Shown: positions 13,053 through 25,900 of the stretch, in pieces
Layout of the letters: the number at the start of each line of letters is the position of its first letter
Position numbering within the stretch: position 1 is the first letter of the stretch
DNA from: Dipetalonema caudispina
Lineage: Eukaryota > Nematoda > Chromadorea > Rhabditida > Onchocercidae
Length of the DNA stretch: 64,000 bases
Assembly (NCBI GenBank): GCA_013365325.1
Contig: JABVXV010000006.1
Coordinates: 776,037 to 840,036, forward strand
Reading direction: 5' to 3'
Program-made: the position numbers and the translations under genes
The notes under the pieces: generated by a model
Database searches by the model: none
The model's input: only the letters and a program-made list of their open reading frames with translations
What the model was told of the DNA's origin: nothing

Positions 13053-15698
13053 ATGAAGCTCGGAAATATTGAAATGAAGAATTTCGTGCTTGTTTTACAA
13101 GGTGCTATTGCAATTATTTCTACTATGTACATTAGCATTACTCACTCAAGATAATACTTTTTCTTTTCTTAATGACTTCGGCGCCCCTTTCAAATGCTAT
13201 CCAAATTTTAAGAAATTTTTTCGTTTTGAAGATAGAACATCCATGAGATTTGACTTGTAAGGCTTCCTGACCAATGTTTGTTGATGTTGCAGATGTTGGA
13301 TTTGTTGATTGTTGATTTTCTTTGCAGTTTTCGGGTTTACAGGTAATTTATTAATAGTATTTCAGGAGCCTACAAACCTTTTCAATACTTCTGTATTTGT
13401 TACAAGTAGCATACTATCTTAATAATTGCATAAATTGTTTTGTATTCTTTCATTGGACTTTGATAGCCATCATTCTTTATTATTGAAATCGGTCCTTTTC
13501 GCTATCTTTCTGTGTTAATCGTTTCATCGTCCTTTTTATGATTGAAAATTTGTCATACTTTAGTTTTCCTCGACTGTTTTATTTTCATAAAATTTTATAG
13601 GGAAAGATAACAACAATATGGACAGTGTTTTAATTTTGTGAAACTCTTATTTTGTTGTTTTTATCCTATACATGTTTAAAGGTAAAAACTATTTGTTTTT
13701 TTGTTTCACTTATAATTAAAAAAGCTATATTTATGGCACTATACCATCGCAGTACCTGACTTAACAATTATGAATATTTTGCTATCTCAAATAATATGAA
13801 GGAATAAAATTTCTCCATGGATTTGTTTATATTATATCGGTTCCCCATGTTTTTTCATTCCAGAATGTACCGATTTTTTCCTTTTTTGTTTTTTATACAG
13901 CTGAAAAAATTAAGCGCTTAAATCCTGAAGTTCTCTAAGTCATGTTTTAGGTATAGACATTATCTTGTCTTTGTTACCGGATGTTATGAAATTGTAGAAG
14001 ATTGTATCCCAGAATCACGTTTCTGTCAGAATTGTGATCTAGATGTTCCCTGTAGTTTTCAGTTATATCTAGTCAAGTTAGTTTATATGTAGTTGTTGTA
14101 AGTTTCATGCTTTTAAGCGTCAGCTTTTTCTTTACAGAAACTTGAATCTAACGATGGTTGGTTTCGCATTTTATTTTTAATCGGTCCTAATTCAAGGAAC
14201 TAATATGGTACAGTGTTTCAAATCCTGTGCATTGTAATGATGTTACGCTACTCTAACTGCAGGTATTATAGGTTTCTAACTTTTTTTAATATTAAAAGAA
14301 ACTAAATTTCAGTAAAATCCACCCATCACCGTTTGCTCATTCTTACCTGAATTTTGTTTCCTCTTTTTATCGTTGGTTCATTAATTTTCGTCGGTACTTA
14401 CAGGTGTTTGTTACATGGATGCAAATTTCCTGTAGGGGCTGTGCTTCCGAGTCATCAACATTCTACTTCAGGTTTCTGTCGTATTTCGAATGGTTCAGTA
14501 GGACAATTCATGCAGTTTTCAGTTATTGCGATACAAAATATACGTTAGATAGATGATTGCTTAACTTCTTTTTTAATATTTCAGCGGCTTGTTCCGGTTC
14601 ATCTTCATCAGTAAATCTCGACGTTGAAATTTCCCATCGGCGATGGTGTGGATACACATTTCGAGATAAACAGGAGTGCGTAACATATTTTGTATCTGGC
14701 TTTTAACTCTTCTGTGGTCCACCACTGCTGATTGTTTCACTGAGCGCTCAAAATTTCATGCTGACAGCTGACCTTCTATCCCTGTATTTATGATAGACAG
14801 GCATCATATCTAAGAATCAGAGTCTTATATCACCAGATTTTGAACTAGCGTCATGCAATTACCATTAACAACGATCGTATCATTTATAGCTAATTGTTGT
14901 GCTTACTTCCTATTGTTATATTGAAAACTCACTCTTTACTGACCAGGTATATTGCAGCACATCCTGTTCTTTCAATAAATCATGCGAGTTTTTGGATTCA
15001 ATTCCAACCAGCACAAGCACCAGAAAGGATAAACGTTAGTTTGGAAGTATTTTATTTATGTGAAGATTTCACGGTCAATCTGAGCAGTAAATATTAATTT
15101 TGTTCGGGAATCAGGATGAGTATTCCTTTATATCCGTCTTCCATACGTTTATAATAAAAGAAGACAAGGCGAATGTGGTCATTTAATTTCAATTTAGTGA
15201 GCAAAAATGTAGTTGAAATTTTGGAGTCTTTCTTTGAAACATACGGATGGCACAGCATCGATGGAGTGTTGGATGACTTGCCTGCTCAAACTTATGAATT
15301 GTTAATGTCAAGGTAATCTAATCTTCTGTTTTCGTAATTCATTATCTACGAGAAAACCATTAAGTTTAATGTTCGTTTACATGTTAAAAGACATAAAGAA
15401 TATAAAATTTCAGTTTTCCAACCGATCACAACACGTCGATGACTGCGTTTAACAATACACAAATATGTGATAGAGTATTGAGCGATAAGTCAAGAACAAG
15501 CTTACGAAGGCCGCAATGGGTTTCATTTTTTTTCATCAATTCTATTTTGAATTTATGGGAAGCTCTAGTTTTTTATACCCAGTTTTCTGCACCTCAGTTC
15601 TCCGCAGACTCTTATACCGTTTCTTATAAAAGAAGGACATTTCAAAACTCTATAAATCCATGATTTGTAGAGAACATTTTGCACTCGATTACGACTAG
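13053..15698 (+). CDS. Uncharacterised cysteine-rich protein downstream of erd-2
   Basis: Not recognised. The first exon 13053-13101 ([16 protein letters not shown]) follows the acceptor at 13049. Later exons join in phase: 13951-14076, 14404-14471, 14585-14679, 14947-15034, 15198-15312, 15414-15519 and 15633-15698. One or two exons between 13102 and 13950 are unresolved; a 15-base exon at about 13327-13341 is one candidate. The middle is cysteine-rich: [32 protein letters not shown], then [14 protein letters not shown], suggesting zinc binding or disulphides. The second half is helical ([20 protein letters not shown]) and the end is basic, finishing [11 protein letters not shown]. An alternative last exon without the final intron ends at 15663 and would be hydrophobic. 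No function is proposed; close linkage to erd-2 implies co-transcription. Confidence 0.55.
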
Positions 15699-15916
15699 CA
15701 CGTCCTTGTGTTGCAATAAAGAGAGCTATTAAAAATCGAGGAGCGTCACCATATAAAAATGAATATGACATGGTGAAATCGGTAACTGTTGCTTTGTTAG
15801 CTTATTAACCTATCGATAACTTCTGTAGTTTTATATAGAATAAATTTAATATCTCAAACAGCACCATTCTTTATAAGAAAAATCTGTCACTACTGCAATG
15901 CTGTGTTACAAAAGAT
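15699..15916. other. Short spacer before the second PPR-like gene
   Basis: About 220 bases, compatible with a third gene in the same operon or with a separate promoter. A minus-strand open frame spanning 15565-15771 is treated as a shadow. Confidence 0.35.
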
Positions 15917-18811
15917 ATGACGTTGTGTAATTTTCAGGCGGATGGACATAATGCGCAGCCTGTTTCGAACAAGTTGCATCCCGTAGTAAATTTTCAATTA
16001 CGGACCCTAAAAACAACTCCATGTTCGACCACTATTCATGATGGGGCACTGTCGGTCACCACTACATCTTCCCAGGAGAAAGCTCAAAAACCAATCAAGA
16101 ACGAGAGCGGTAAATTAGTGACTTCAAAAACCAAAACTGCATCAGTAGAACAACTGAAAGAACTTACTTTGAAAAAGGTAAACAAGAGATATTTACTTTC
16201 ATTTCACATTAATTATCTTTCTTAATAAGCATTTACAATGTTCTCTATAGGCATTGTTAAATCGTGAGAGTGCCATTTTTTGCTATGCTCAAGATTCGAT
16301 AGTCAAAATATTTGAGTTCTATTCTTAATTCACTTCAGGACGTTGCTGGCTTGCGACGGATTTTGAATAAGGAACTTTGGCCATCTCACCGTCGTCTGAA
16401 AGCATTTATTGCCGAACTTCTTGAAACCTTTATCGTGTATGGAAAAGATGTGAAAGAAGCTTTATGGCTTATGGACAGCTTGTATGTTTCTTTTGCATAA
16501 GTAATTATTAATGATGTTGATACGCATCATTCTCTGTTAATATCTTCCTGATGTGATAGTAAATAGTGTATTAATCTCGATGTCGAAATTTTTGATTTTA
16601 AATATCAAATATGGCTAAGGCTTCAAGTTTAATATTCTACTGCTACAGTGCATCAGCAAACAATCGTGTTGCATTGCCGAATTCAGTTGTTTTGCAATTG
16701 ATCACACGAATTCTGACCGAAGAAGGAATAAAAGCAGCAATCGATTATGCTGTTCACTATCGAAATCTATTACTTATTAAGTCACGTATGTTCTTTAATA
16801 GTATAATTTTTTACGATTAATTAGTAGATATCTTTGATCCATGTCGACTAGTCTTAAAAGTTCTGAACGAGAAATCCAATACTACCGATGCTTCAAGATA
16901 TTAGGACCATCTAGTACTATAACTGCGGAGGTTAATAGACAAATAAGGATCATGTATTGGTCAAATTCATTATTTTTGTGTATGCTTGGATACTAAATAG
17001 ATTTTGTGATTCACAAACACTTAGTTGCAGCCCCAGATGGTTTATTTTTCGATCGTTCCGCAACTGTTGCTGAGGATCTCTTTACTGAAGCTTTCAAGAA
17101 AGACGATTTATCAGAAATTCAGGATTTGTGCGATGTATTGATTGACTTAGGCTTTCTTCGCAATTCTTCGACTTATTTGCGTGCTGTTGTTAAATCCCAT
17201 ATTCGGAGGTTCGCTTTTCGAAAAAATTACTGATTTTTTCATGCAGTTGAATGTGAAACAAGTTTTCAATGTCGAAATATTAAATTTTAACTCATTTAAT
17301 TTTTAGTGGTGATTTTGATACAGCTTTCAATGCCTGGTATAGAAATGCTCAGAAATATCGTATCGGTGCAGGCTGTGATCTTCTTATACGGCATACTATT
17401 TTGGAAAAAAATTTGAGCGATCTATTTCAAGAAAAAAGACTTCGTGAGCTCAACTTTTATATTTATTTATATTTTGCTTGGGTTTTTGTCATTGCTTGAT
17501 GAAAAATGATACAATAAAGTACCGTGGCTTATGTGGCTTATTTAACTTTAGAATACTTATTTACGCTCTCTAGCAGTGAGGAATCCTTTGAATCTAGGCT
17601 GTAAATAAAAAAATCAAGTTTAACCAATTATGAGCGTTTACATGTAAACTAGGTTAGATTTGTTGCTTGTGAGAAGTGTTAGAGTAAATGAGAAAACGGA
17701 ACCACGCTGGCTAGCATAAATATATTTTGATATTTTTTTATATTATGTGACCTACAACTTTATTAATCAGAACTTGTTTTAATTTTTAGGTAGTCTAACT
17801 TTTATATTTCAGGGAATATTTTGGAAAAACTTGATGAATTTGACGCATTTTATGGTGGTCTTGCCGAACTTGTTATGGAGCTGTTAAAGGCAGATATGAC
17901 TTGCGAGGCGGAGCTGGTATTCAAAAGGGTTTGTATTTACATCTAAAGCATCTTTTTTCATTTTCTACCTCAGAGGTTTACGATTAATATTTTCGACTAA
18001 TATTAATATATTTTTCCAGATGAAAATATCTGGACGTCATTTCAGAGAGCCGCTCTTCCGTATGCAAAATGATCTGGTATGTTGTTTCATGAAAATTTCA
18101 AAAATTTTTTCCCACTAAATTTAAAAATTTATATTGTTGAACAATATTGAATTTTTTCTTATTTTAGACTATTATGGTCAAAAGCTTTGCTTGGTTGCTA
18201 AATGGTTCCAGCTGTATTATTTTTAAAACTTTCAGGGCAATTTACCTTATGTTGAATATTTTGCTACTGTTTTGTTGACTACTTTACTAGAAGAAAACAG
18301 ATCCCAAAACACTCGAAAATATTCGCAACAAAAATTATCGTCAGAAGGAAGGTTAATGAAGGGTTTCCAAGTAAGTTTTGAATTTAAAGCCAGTTTAGTG
18401 CATTTATTTTTTCATCTTTTTCCTTAATGATTTGCAGAAATTTTGCATTCTTGGGTTCCGAAGGCTCGATAAGTAAATGAATTTCTAAAGAAAATTTTCA
18501 GGAATCAAATCACAAAAATTATATCAAGTCATTACTAGCAATTTGGCAGCCACGCTGTAACCGGAGACAAAAAGTAGAAATGAAGAAGTTCAGGGCTAAC
18601 GTCGAGCAACTTCGGGGAATCATACATATAACCCAGAATGTTTGGTTTGAGATAGCAAGTATGTTTATGCCTCATGAAATATTATGCTTCGTGGTTCGTG
18701 AAAAATGTGTTGAATCGTATCACTGCTTAGAAACATTTATATCATTTGATTGGAAATTATGCAGTTGTGGTTTATCCGACGGAGATAAGTGGCACATAAA
18801 TTTTTTTAATC

Positions 18812-18843
<32 letters not shown>

Positions 18844-19091
18844 ATGTGAGGAAGGATTTAATTTCTTAGTAAAATCCATATCGGTTTTCCAATTTCAGAG
18901 CAAACTGCAGTTTTTTTATTTAGATCTTACTTTTCTTAGGTGGAGCTAGCGACACGAAATCATTAGAACGTTTATGGACTTGGATTACAAAATATAGCGG
19001 TAGCGAATCCGACAGTATGAGGAAGAGACTGGAAAATTTCCTCAGCAAAAGCGATTTCAATAATAATGATGGTTTTGACGGTGGTCATTGA
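15917..19091 (+). CDS. Second PPR/LRPPRC-like helical-repeat protein (507 aa model)
   Basis: Exons 15917-16177, 16251-16301, 16339-16481, 16649-16785, 17031-17208, 17307-17443, 17813-17928, 18020-18076, 18236-18370, 18502-18658 and 18940-19091 join in phase to a TGA. The product is almost entirely predicted helix with PPR-like pairs, e.g. [62 protein letters not shown]. It resembles the upstream 922-residue protein in style and may act in the same mitochondrial RNA pathway (inference). The start is uncertain: ATG 15917 keeps the long frame open, but an acceptor at 15938 followed by another ATG in a different frame reads [14 protein letters not shown], a good presequence, before a stop. The donor at 16302 (GTCAAA) is weak. 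A 30-T run lies in the last intron. Confidence 0.65.
18813..18842 (+). repeat. 30-base poly(T) run in an intron
   Basis: An uninterrupted run of 30 T within the last intron of the second PPR-like gene, likely length-polymorphic and prone to assembly error. Confidence 0.9.
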
Positions 19092-20432
19092 CAAAGGATC
19101 GCTGATATGATTTCATATTCCATCTTTTCCAATATTCTTGGAATGTGTTATTTTAAGAATTCGGCAATGTTTAAACATAACAGCAAAACTAAGCAATTAG
19201 AATGTTTCTGATTTCTTTCTAATATCTGTAGCTTTCATATCTAAGAAAACAGTCGTACGATTTTTCCGATTTGGTATTGATAGTCTTGGTTTTTTTTTCT
19301 GAATATTTTTATATTGTTGTTCCTTGGATATGCTCAAAATTTCTATTATAATAATTTCATTTTATTGTTATTTGAATGCGTTTATGCTGTTGACATAGTT
19401 TTTGCAGTGAGTTTTTTTTGTTTTCAGTCGTTCCTTCAGGCTTATAGATCTTCGTTATTGCGTTAGATGAATAATAATTTAATGATAATTTCATCTGCAC
19501 ATTCTAATAAGACGAATTTTGTTAACAGTTCTTGTGACAGTCGTCCGACAAAATCAATAAATTGAGACGTAAAAGTAAGCAAAAGCCTTCTTTCGTAAGC
19601 TTATTTTTTGCTATTAACATCAAAATCGTTTATTATAAAAGTTAAAATTAAGCCGAATGAGGGATAATGATCAAGAAAAATCCATTCCAATTATCCAGTC
19701 GACGAAGCAAGAAAACATTGCTATTCTTTCTGGGATGTGTTCAATTTTGTGATTGTTAAATGAAGATTTGGTCACTTCTGGAGGTTCTACATAATTTTCC
19801 AGGAAAGCAGATATTAGAAATCTATTATTTCCTTAGATACCTCTATAGTTAAGAGTACGATTTCCTGACTTCTCGCTTTCTTAAATGTATCTGACGGCAT
19901 ATGATTTTTGTGAGATCTTCATGTTTGATGTTTATAAGCAGTTTCCAGAAAATTTGATGCTTTCAAAAAAACGCAGATAATTCCTCATGATGATTTATAA
20001 TTTAAACATTACTACTACTAAGGCTATCCGGAATTATGAAATCATTTGAGGGTTTCTCCTATAACTCTCAATGTGCGGTTTCAGACATTCAGCTGTAAGA
20101 GCAAATCAGATCTGTTAAAAATGGATGTCGCCTGTGGAAGGGACCGAAATTTCGCTGTAGTTGATTAATTCGGACTAAAGTTAAGTTTTAATGAAAATAA
20201 ATGAGAGAACAGGGGAAGATTTAATGAAAATTTTAATGAAATTTGATCATCTGATACAATCGACATTTTTGAAATGGATTCATTGTTGATTGGTGAATAT
20301 TACAGGTCGGCTGATTTAAAAACGAATACTTCCTGAAAATACTTTTTATCTTTTCCTTTACCTGTTGCTGTTATTTGTGGTAATACCCAGTTTTTTGAGA
20401 AAGGAGATTATTTGTTATCACTAAAGAGTAAA
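19092..20432. other. Intergenic region
   Basis: About 1.3 kb in which no exon could be supported. An AATAAA at 19556-19561 is a candidate 3' end for the gene on the left, leaving a 3'UTR of about 460 bases. Confidence 0.45.
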
Positions 20433-22788
20433 ATGTCCAGCAATCAGCAAAAGAACTTTTCACCAGAATCTATCAATCTTCTCACCCATGTGATGAATAT
20501 GACATTGAATAAAGCTGAACAGGTTTTTCAGCATTTCCTCATTTGTATTTGGAATTCATTAAAGTTAAACTTCACATGAGTCATAATTAGAATTTAGATA
20601 GTTCATTTAGTTTATATCGATTTCAGAGTTTAATAATAGCTAAATTTTCATCATTATTTGTCAGTTAGGTTTATATTTTCTTATTGAACTTTATCAGCTA
20701 ACACATTAGATGACTTTCTTGGCATGCTTGGAACAATTTTTCTTTTCTAGAACACTTTAATATTATCCTTTAAAACCACTAAGTGCAATGGAATCTCAAA
20801 GTTTTAATCTTTGATCCAATAATTACCTTCGTTGACGTATCATTGGAGGTACTTGTTGTTCCATAGACTAAAGCATTGATTATCACTCGATATTAAGCCA
20901 AGATTTATATGTTATTTTCGAGATTATGCTTTTCCAACTAAAAGACCATAAAACGAAAGCAGAAACTCACAGTTTATAAATTTCAAGGTTGATCAAAGTG
21001 TTCAATTTATTGTGATCAGTAAATTAGTGGTTTAGTGGTTTGATCATAGCTCAGTGATATTTTTCTGACTTTTTTCAGTTATCTCGACGCAATCAATTAC
21101 CGACTGAAAATCCAAGAACATATGAGAGTTTCGAGGTGATCGATAATAATAAGGCATCATCTGAAAGTAAGGTTAAAAATATAATTTCAGCAATTGAACG
21201 ACAAATTTCAATTAAGATTTTTTTAAAATCAAATAATGTACTTAACTTATATGCAATTCGCATTTAGATTCATCGTCATCGGTTTTAAAGTCAGTACTTC
21301 CAAAAACCAATTCGTTAATAAGAGAAGCACAGGTGAACACCATTGACTTTAATAGTTTTTTAATGGAGACTTGAATTTCGTTTTAAGTTTGCCGATTTTT
21401 GTTCCTAATCTTTCGGAACATCAAAGAAAACCAGTTCTTTTTTTCCCATAACCGTTTTGCAAGAAATGGAATATATTAAATACAGTCTCTTACAATTGAC
21501 TGAATTATTTGTTATCAATTTCTCACAAGAAACCAAAGAACAAAATCAGAAAATCAAGTTGAAATTTCATTTCCATTTTTTTTTTTTTTTTTTTTTTTTT
21601 GATAATATTGAAAAGGGATGTTCAGAAGTTAAGTAAGTGAAGTCAAGCATTTCTCAAAACAATCGAGTTTATACATCTTCATTGCACCAATAATTACTTT
21701 CTAATCAATGACGATCGAAGAGATTTTTTTGGCTTATTATTGACTAATAGCATCGTTTAATTAATTAAGAAATAGGAAAAAAATATTCGAAATAGTATTT
21801 TAATACCTTAAAATTTCATCCAAAAATTCAGCCAGTTGTTGCACATGGCGTTGGTGTTGATTTGCTCTCCGGAGATATCACAACTGGACAAGAGAGCAGA
21901 ATTTACTACGAACCTATTGTCAGCATTATTGACTTTTAAAACTATGAAAATTCCAATTTATCTTTAAATTTAAACCTTAGAGGCTTTAAATCTTGAAAGT
22001 TATTGTGTTACAGACGTATATTTTAGTAGAAACAGCTTTTAATTCAGATTGGTAATTTCGAATTTATAATATGTGCCAAAAATATAAAATGGATTTCAAT
22101 CATTATAAATCTTCATATGTCTTTATATTATTGCTTTAAATCACTATTTTCACTGAAATACGAAAATTTAGAAGATTGAAATCTCAAAAGAATGTCCAAG
22201 TGCCATATTTAGCTATATGATGAAAGCACGGAAAGATGCCAAAGATATTCATGTTCCTGCAAAGGTAACTTCGATTTTATAAATTTGCTCGATGTGATTT
22301 ACTATATTATCGTAGCTTACTTTCTCCAAAAGTTCAACTTATTCCAAATGAAGATCAGCATTAATTACAGATCGTAGTTACTCAATTACGAAAAGCAGGT
22401 ATTGATATTAGTTTTCATGTGGACACACAACTGCATCCTGAACTTTCACCACTCTACTTTCACATCTTTTGTCCTAATTATGAGCCAAAACAGGTTTGGA
22501 TCAATGGAAAAGAATGCATGCACTGATAATATCATTGCTATACATATCTTTAAAATAAACTTATAATATTTGCAAATATCAGACAAAATCGCTGATAATT
22601 GATAATAAACGAATGTTTCTGATCTGATATTTTGGGAAAAATTTCGGTGTTTTTATGACTATAAACGCTCAAATGACACATTGTTTCATTCGTCCATTTG
22701 TAAGGTGGCAAAAAAGTGGGAATTAGCGGAACAAGAAATATTCATCAAATTATATTCCGGTTTGATATTGTGTTGGAGCAGATTGTAA
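20433..22788 (+). CDS. Uncharacterised 209-residue protein
   Basis: Not recognised. Seven exons join in phase: 20433-20522, 21079-21166, 21268-21332, 21832-21918, 22172-22264, 22371-22493 and 22705-22788 (TAA), 630 bases in all. The start MSSNQQKNFSPESINLLTHV is hydrophilic with no signal peptide. A Ser-rich linker (SSSSVLKSVLP) leads to a folded-looking half containing VVAHGVGVDLLSGDITTGQE, KECPSAIFSYMMKARKDAK, a beta-like piece AGIDISFHVDTQLHPELSP, and PLYFHIFCPNYEPKQ. No transmembrane helix is evident, so a small cytosolic or nuclear protein is likely. Donors at 21919 (GTCAGC) and the acceptor at 22704 (TTTGTAAG) are weak; without the first, the frame would stop at 21940. Confidence 0.55.
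21576..21600 (+). repeat. 25-base poly(T) run in an intron
   Basis: An uninterrupted run of 25 T in the third intron of the 209-residue gene. Confidence 0.9.
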
Positions 22789-22910
22789 TGATTAGAACAT
22801 AAGAAGGATCCTGAATTTTTCTTTCTTAAATTTATATGTCTTTCCGAATCGAGAGCTGAAAAGAAGAAAAAGTAGAATTTATGTCTTTCAGATTAAAAAA
22901 GCGATAAAAC

Positions 22911-25900
22911 TCAGATGTAAACAAAAAAAGGCCATAAGTAAAAAGAAATAATGAATGAACAAACTTTCCCAAATAATATACATTTGAAGGCACGTCGAAA
23001 TTCCACGTTGAAAATAGTGTAAATAATTGGGTTGATACACGAATTAATGTAGCCAAGCCAAGTTGTATAAAAAAAGGCATAGAAATCAACTTGACAACTT
23101 TTAATATCTATCTGAATACATACTGCACTGAGGATATATACCGAAAAAAATGGTACCCAACAAGCCAGAAATATCCCTGAAATTATTAAGTCAATATTTT
23201 CATTTAGAAAATTATTCCAATTTAGGAGGATTATTTATGAAAATTGAAAAAGAAACACAATGAGAGGATACAAAAAATGTTCAGAATTTTGTTTGTTAGA
23301 AGGAAATTTGATTACTATTTTCGGAATTACTTTTACATCAAAACGTTGTACTCTGATCATCCCATCCTTTTAAGATTAAATTACAGAATTTGTTCCATAT
23401 TATTAGGTCCCCAGTGCATTACCGTTGATACTTGGATGCTGATACAAGCCAAACGGAGCTAATGGGAAAGATTTTCAGCTTCTTTAAAAAAATGTAAAAT
23501 ATTCAATTTTTTTAAAATTATATTTCTCATGCATAAAAAAATTTTTTTTTAAAAAAAACGGTTTTCCTCAACTTTCGGTTATTATAACGAAAGGAATGAA
23601 TATTGTAGTAAACAAATTTTCTAACCCGAGAGCTACTGGTACATATGAATAAGCAGAATTCTATCCCAACTGAAAATTTCTTCCGTACGATTTCAAAAAG
23701 CGAAAGAGAAACCTGCACTGATCTAACAACATATATTGTCATTTAAATCGAATATCTCATTCCCAATTACTCAGATGGAAATTCTGAAAATTTATGAGAT
23801 ATAAGATAAAAGTACCGTACCGATAACAATACCGAGCGTTTTTGTAGCACGCTTTTCCATTCGTTGAGTTTTGCTACAATGCCTTCCGGATAAGCTGTTA
23901 CCACGATTTAATGGTATTCTGAATATTGTTGAGGCTCGTTCCATCAGGAAACTATTTTTAAGGTATTTAAGAGATATTCAGAAATGATATTGGAAGTAAG
24001 TTCATCTTATATTACTTCAATCTTCAAGCAACTTTAAATTTTGAAGACTGTTCAAACTATTGAAAAGATTCGAGTATATTGCTGGTGATAAATATGGAAA
24101 AAAGATATGTTAGTAATAAAGATACTGACTTAGAATCACTTGAATTCAAGTGTAGAAGCTTCCTTTTCCTATATTTCTTTTGAAAACTTGACAATATGCA
24201 GCATTTTTTTAAAGTTCTGACTGTTCCATCAGGATTACCAGAATCCTTCCCAATATCTTCCGTTCTTCGCCATTCGGTGTTTTCACCTCAAAAATAATCT
24301 TGAATATTGAGAAATCATATTCATCGAACATAAATTTACTGATTTAAAGCTTTTGGAATTTTATTAGCTGTTCAAAATAATCTGAATCGTTTTTAAGCCT
24401 AGTTTTTTTGTATAATAAACTCAAAAAACCAACGGGAACATTAGTTACCTCTCACAGAATCCCTTTGTTGTCTATCATATTCCTCTATTTCAGTATCGTT
24501 TTCTACGAGTGTTAATTTATTGTCTAAATGTTTCTTAGCAACAAAGTTAGTGTCAACTTTGAATTGCTCCTGCAAGATAAAATATTTATTTTTACTTATA
24601 GTATCATAAAATTCCAAGCGTCTTCATTTGAAGAAGATGAATTCCTATCATCAGAATTGCCAAAAATTCCAAAAATTACTTTTTCTTTCCCTTGCTCATC
24701 AGTAATTTCACTATATTCATCTGCATTAACATTGGCGAAGAGATGTTCCTTTCTATCATGCGTTTTATCCCTTTCATCCTTAAATAATTCCAATAACATG
24801 AAATAATCTCAAGAAATCATTCATTCTATCCTTCATGGGGGATATAGGTCAAAAAACTCAAACCATTAAAGTTTCATTTGATCAAATGTTTATCAAACGT
24901 AAAAAATTAAGAATCTTACTTGTAATACAAGTTCATCACTAAAAGCTGCATCACTTTCTAATGGTTCTCCATCACGAAGAATATTTTTATTTTGTTTGTT
25001 TCCTGCAAAATTTTTCATTTTATTTACTTTTTCATCCGTTAATTCCTTAGAACTAGTTAGTGGATGAGTTGTAGAATTCGATATTGAAATAGAATATGAA
25101 AAGCTTAAAATACGAAATATTTCTGACTCTAAAACATTCGAATTACTGTTGAATAGAATAAATACATAATTCTTGGAAGTATAAGAAATCAAAATTTAAG
25201 CAAATTGATTAAATAATCACCAGAAATGTTCATATTTTGTAATTCACAAAATTTATAAACTTCTAGTTGTGGCACAAATATCACTGAATCTTCGCTGCTT
25301 TTAGAATCATTTTGTAAGAACCTGTAAAATGCCAATTTATAATTAGTTCTAAATAATTTCTCAGTATATTTAATTTAATGCCTTATCAACTAATGTTCAT
25401 TTAAATAAAACCAAATTTTAACGGGAAATTTTGAGATTCTTCTTTTAAAAGTACCGATTTTAGCTTAATAGTAAATGCATTACGCTTGTGGTTTAATTAC
25501 ACTTCACCAAATTCATCGGCATTTCACTAATTTAATTTCCAGTTACTTCCAATAATCTTCGCAATAGCGATATTTTCACCACTTGGGATACAAATTCATT
25601 TCAACTTACAAAACTTAATTTTACTTTTTCTACACCTCATTATAAAATAAAATTGCGTTTATCTGTCTAACGACTACATTTCTGTTAGCACTTTGTATCT
25701 CAAATTCTACTACTCCTTAGGACATAACTCAAATTTTTATTTCCAACCATCATTTCAGCTAAAACAAGTAATACGCTATATTTACAAGATCCAGTTCTTG
25801 CCACTATCGTTGAAACTTTTAAGTAATGCTTCTAATTCTTCTTGATACAATTTTATCATTCATTTAATCTCTCGGCTTAATATCAGCAATTTTTTGTTCT

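Noticed and set aside
15565..15771. Minus-strand frame over the 3' end of the Cys-rich gene
   Set aside because: Antisense to the last exon; no splice or start context.
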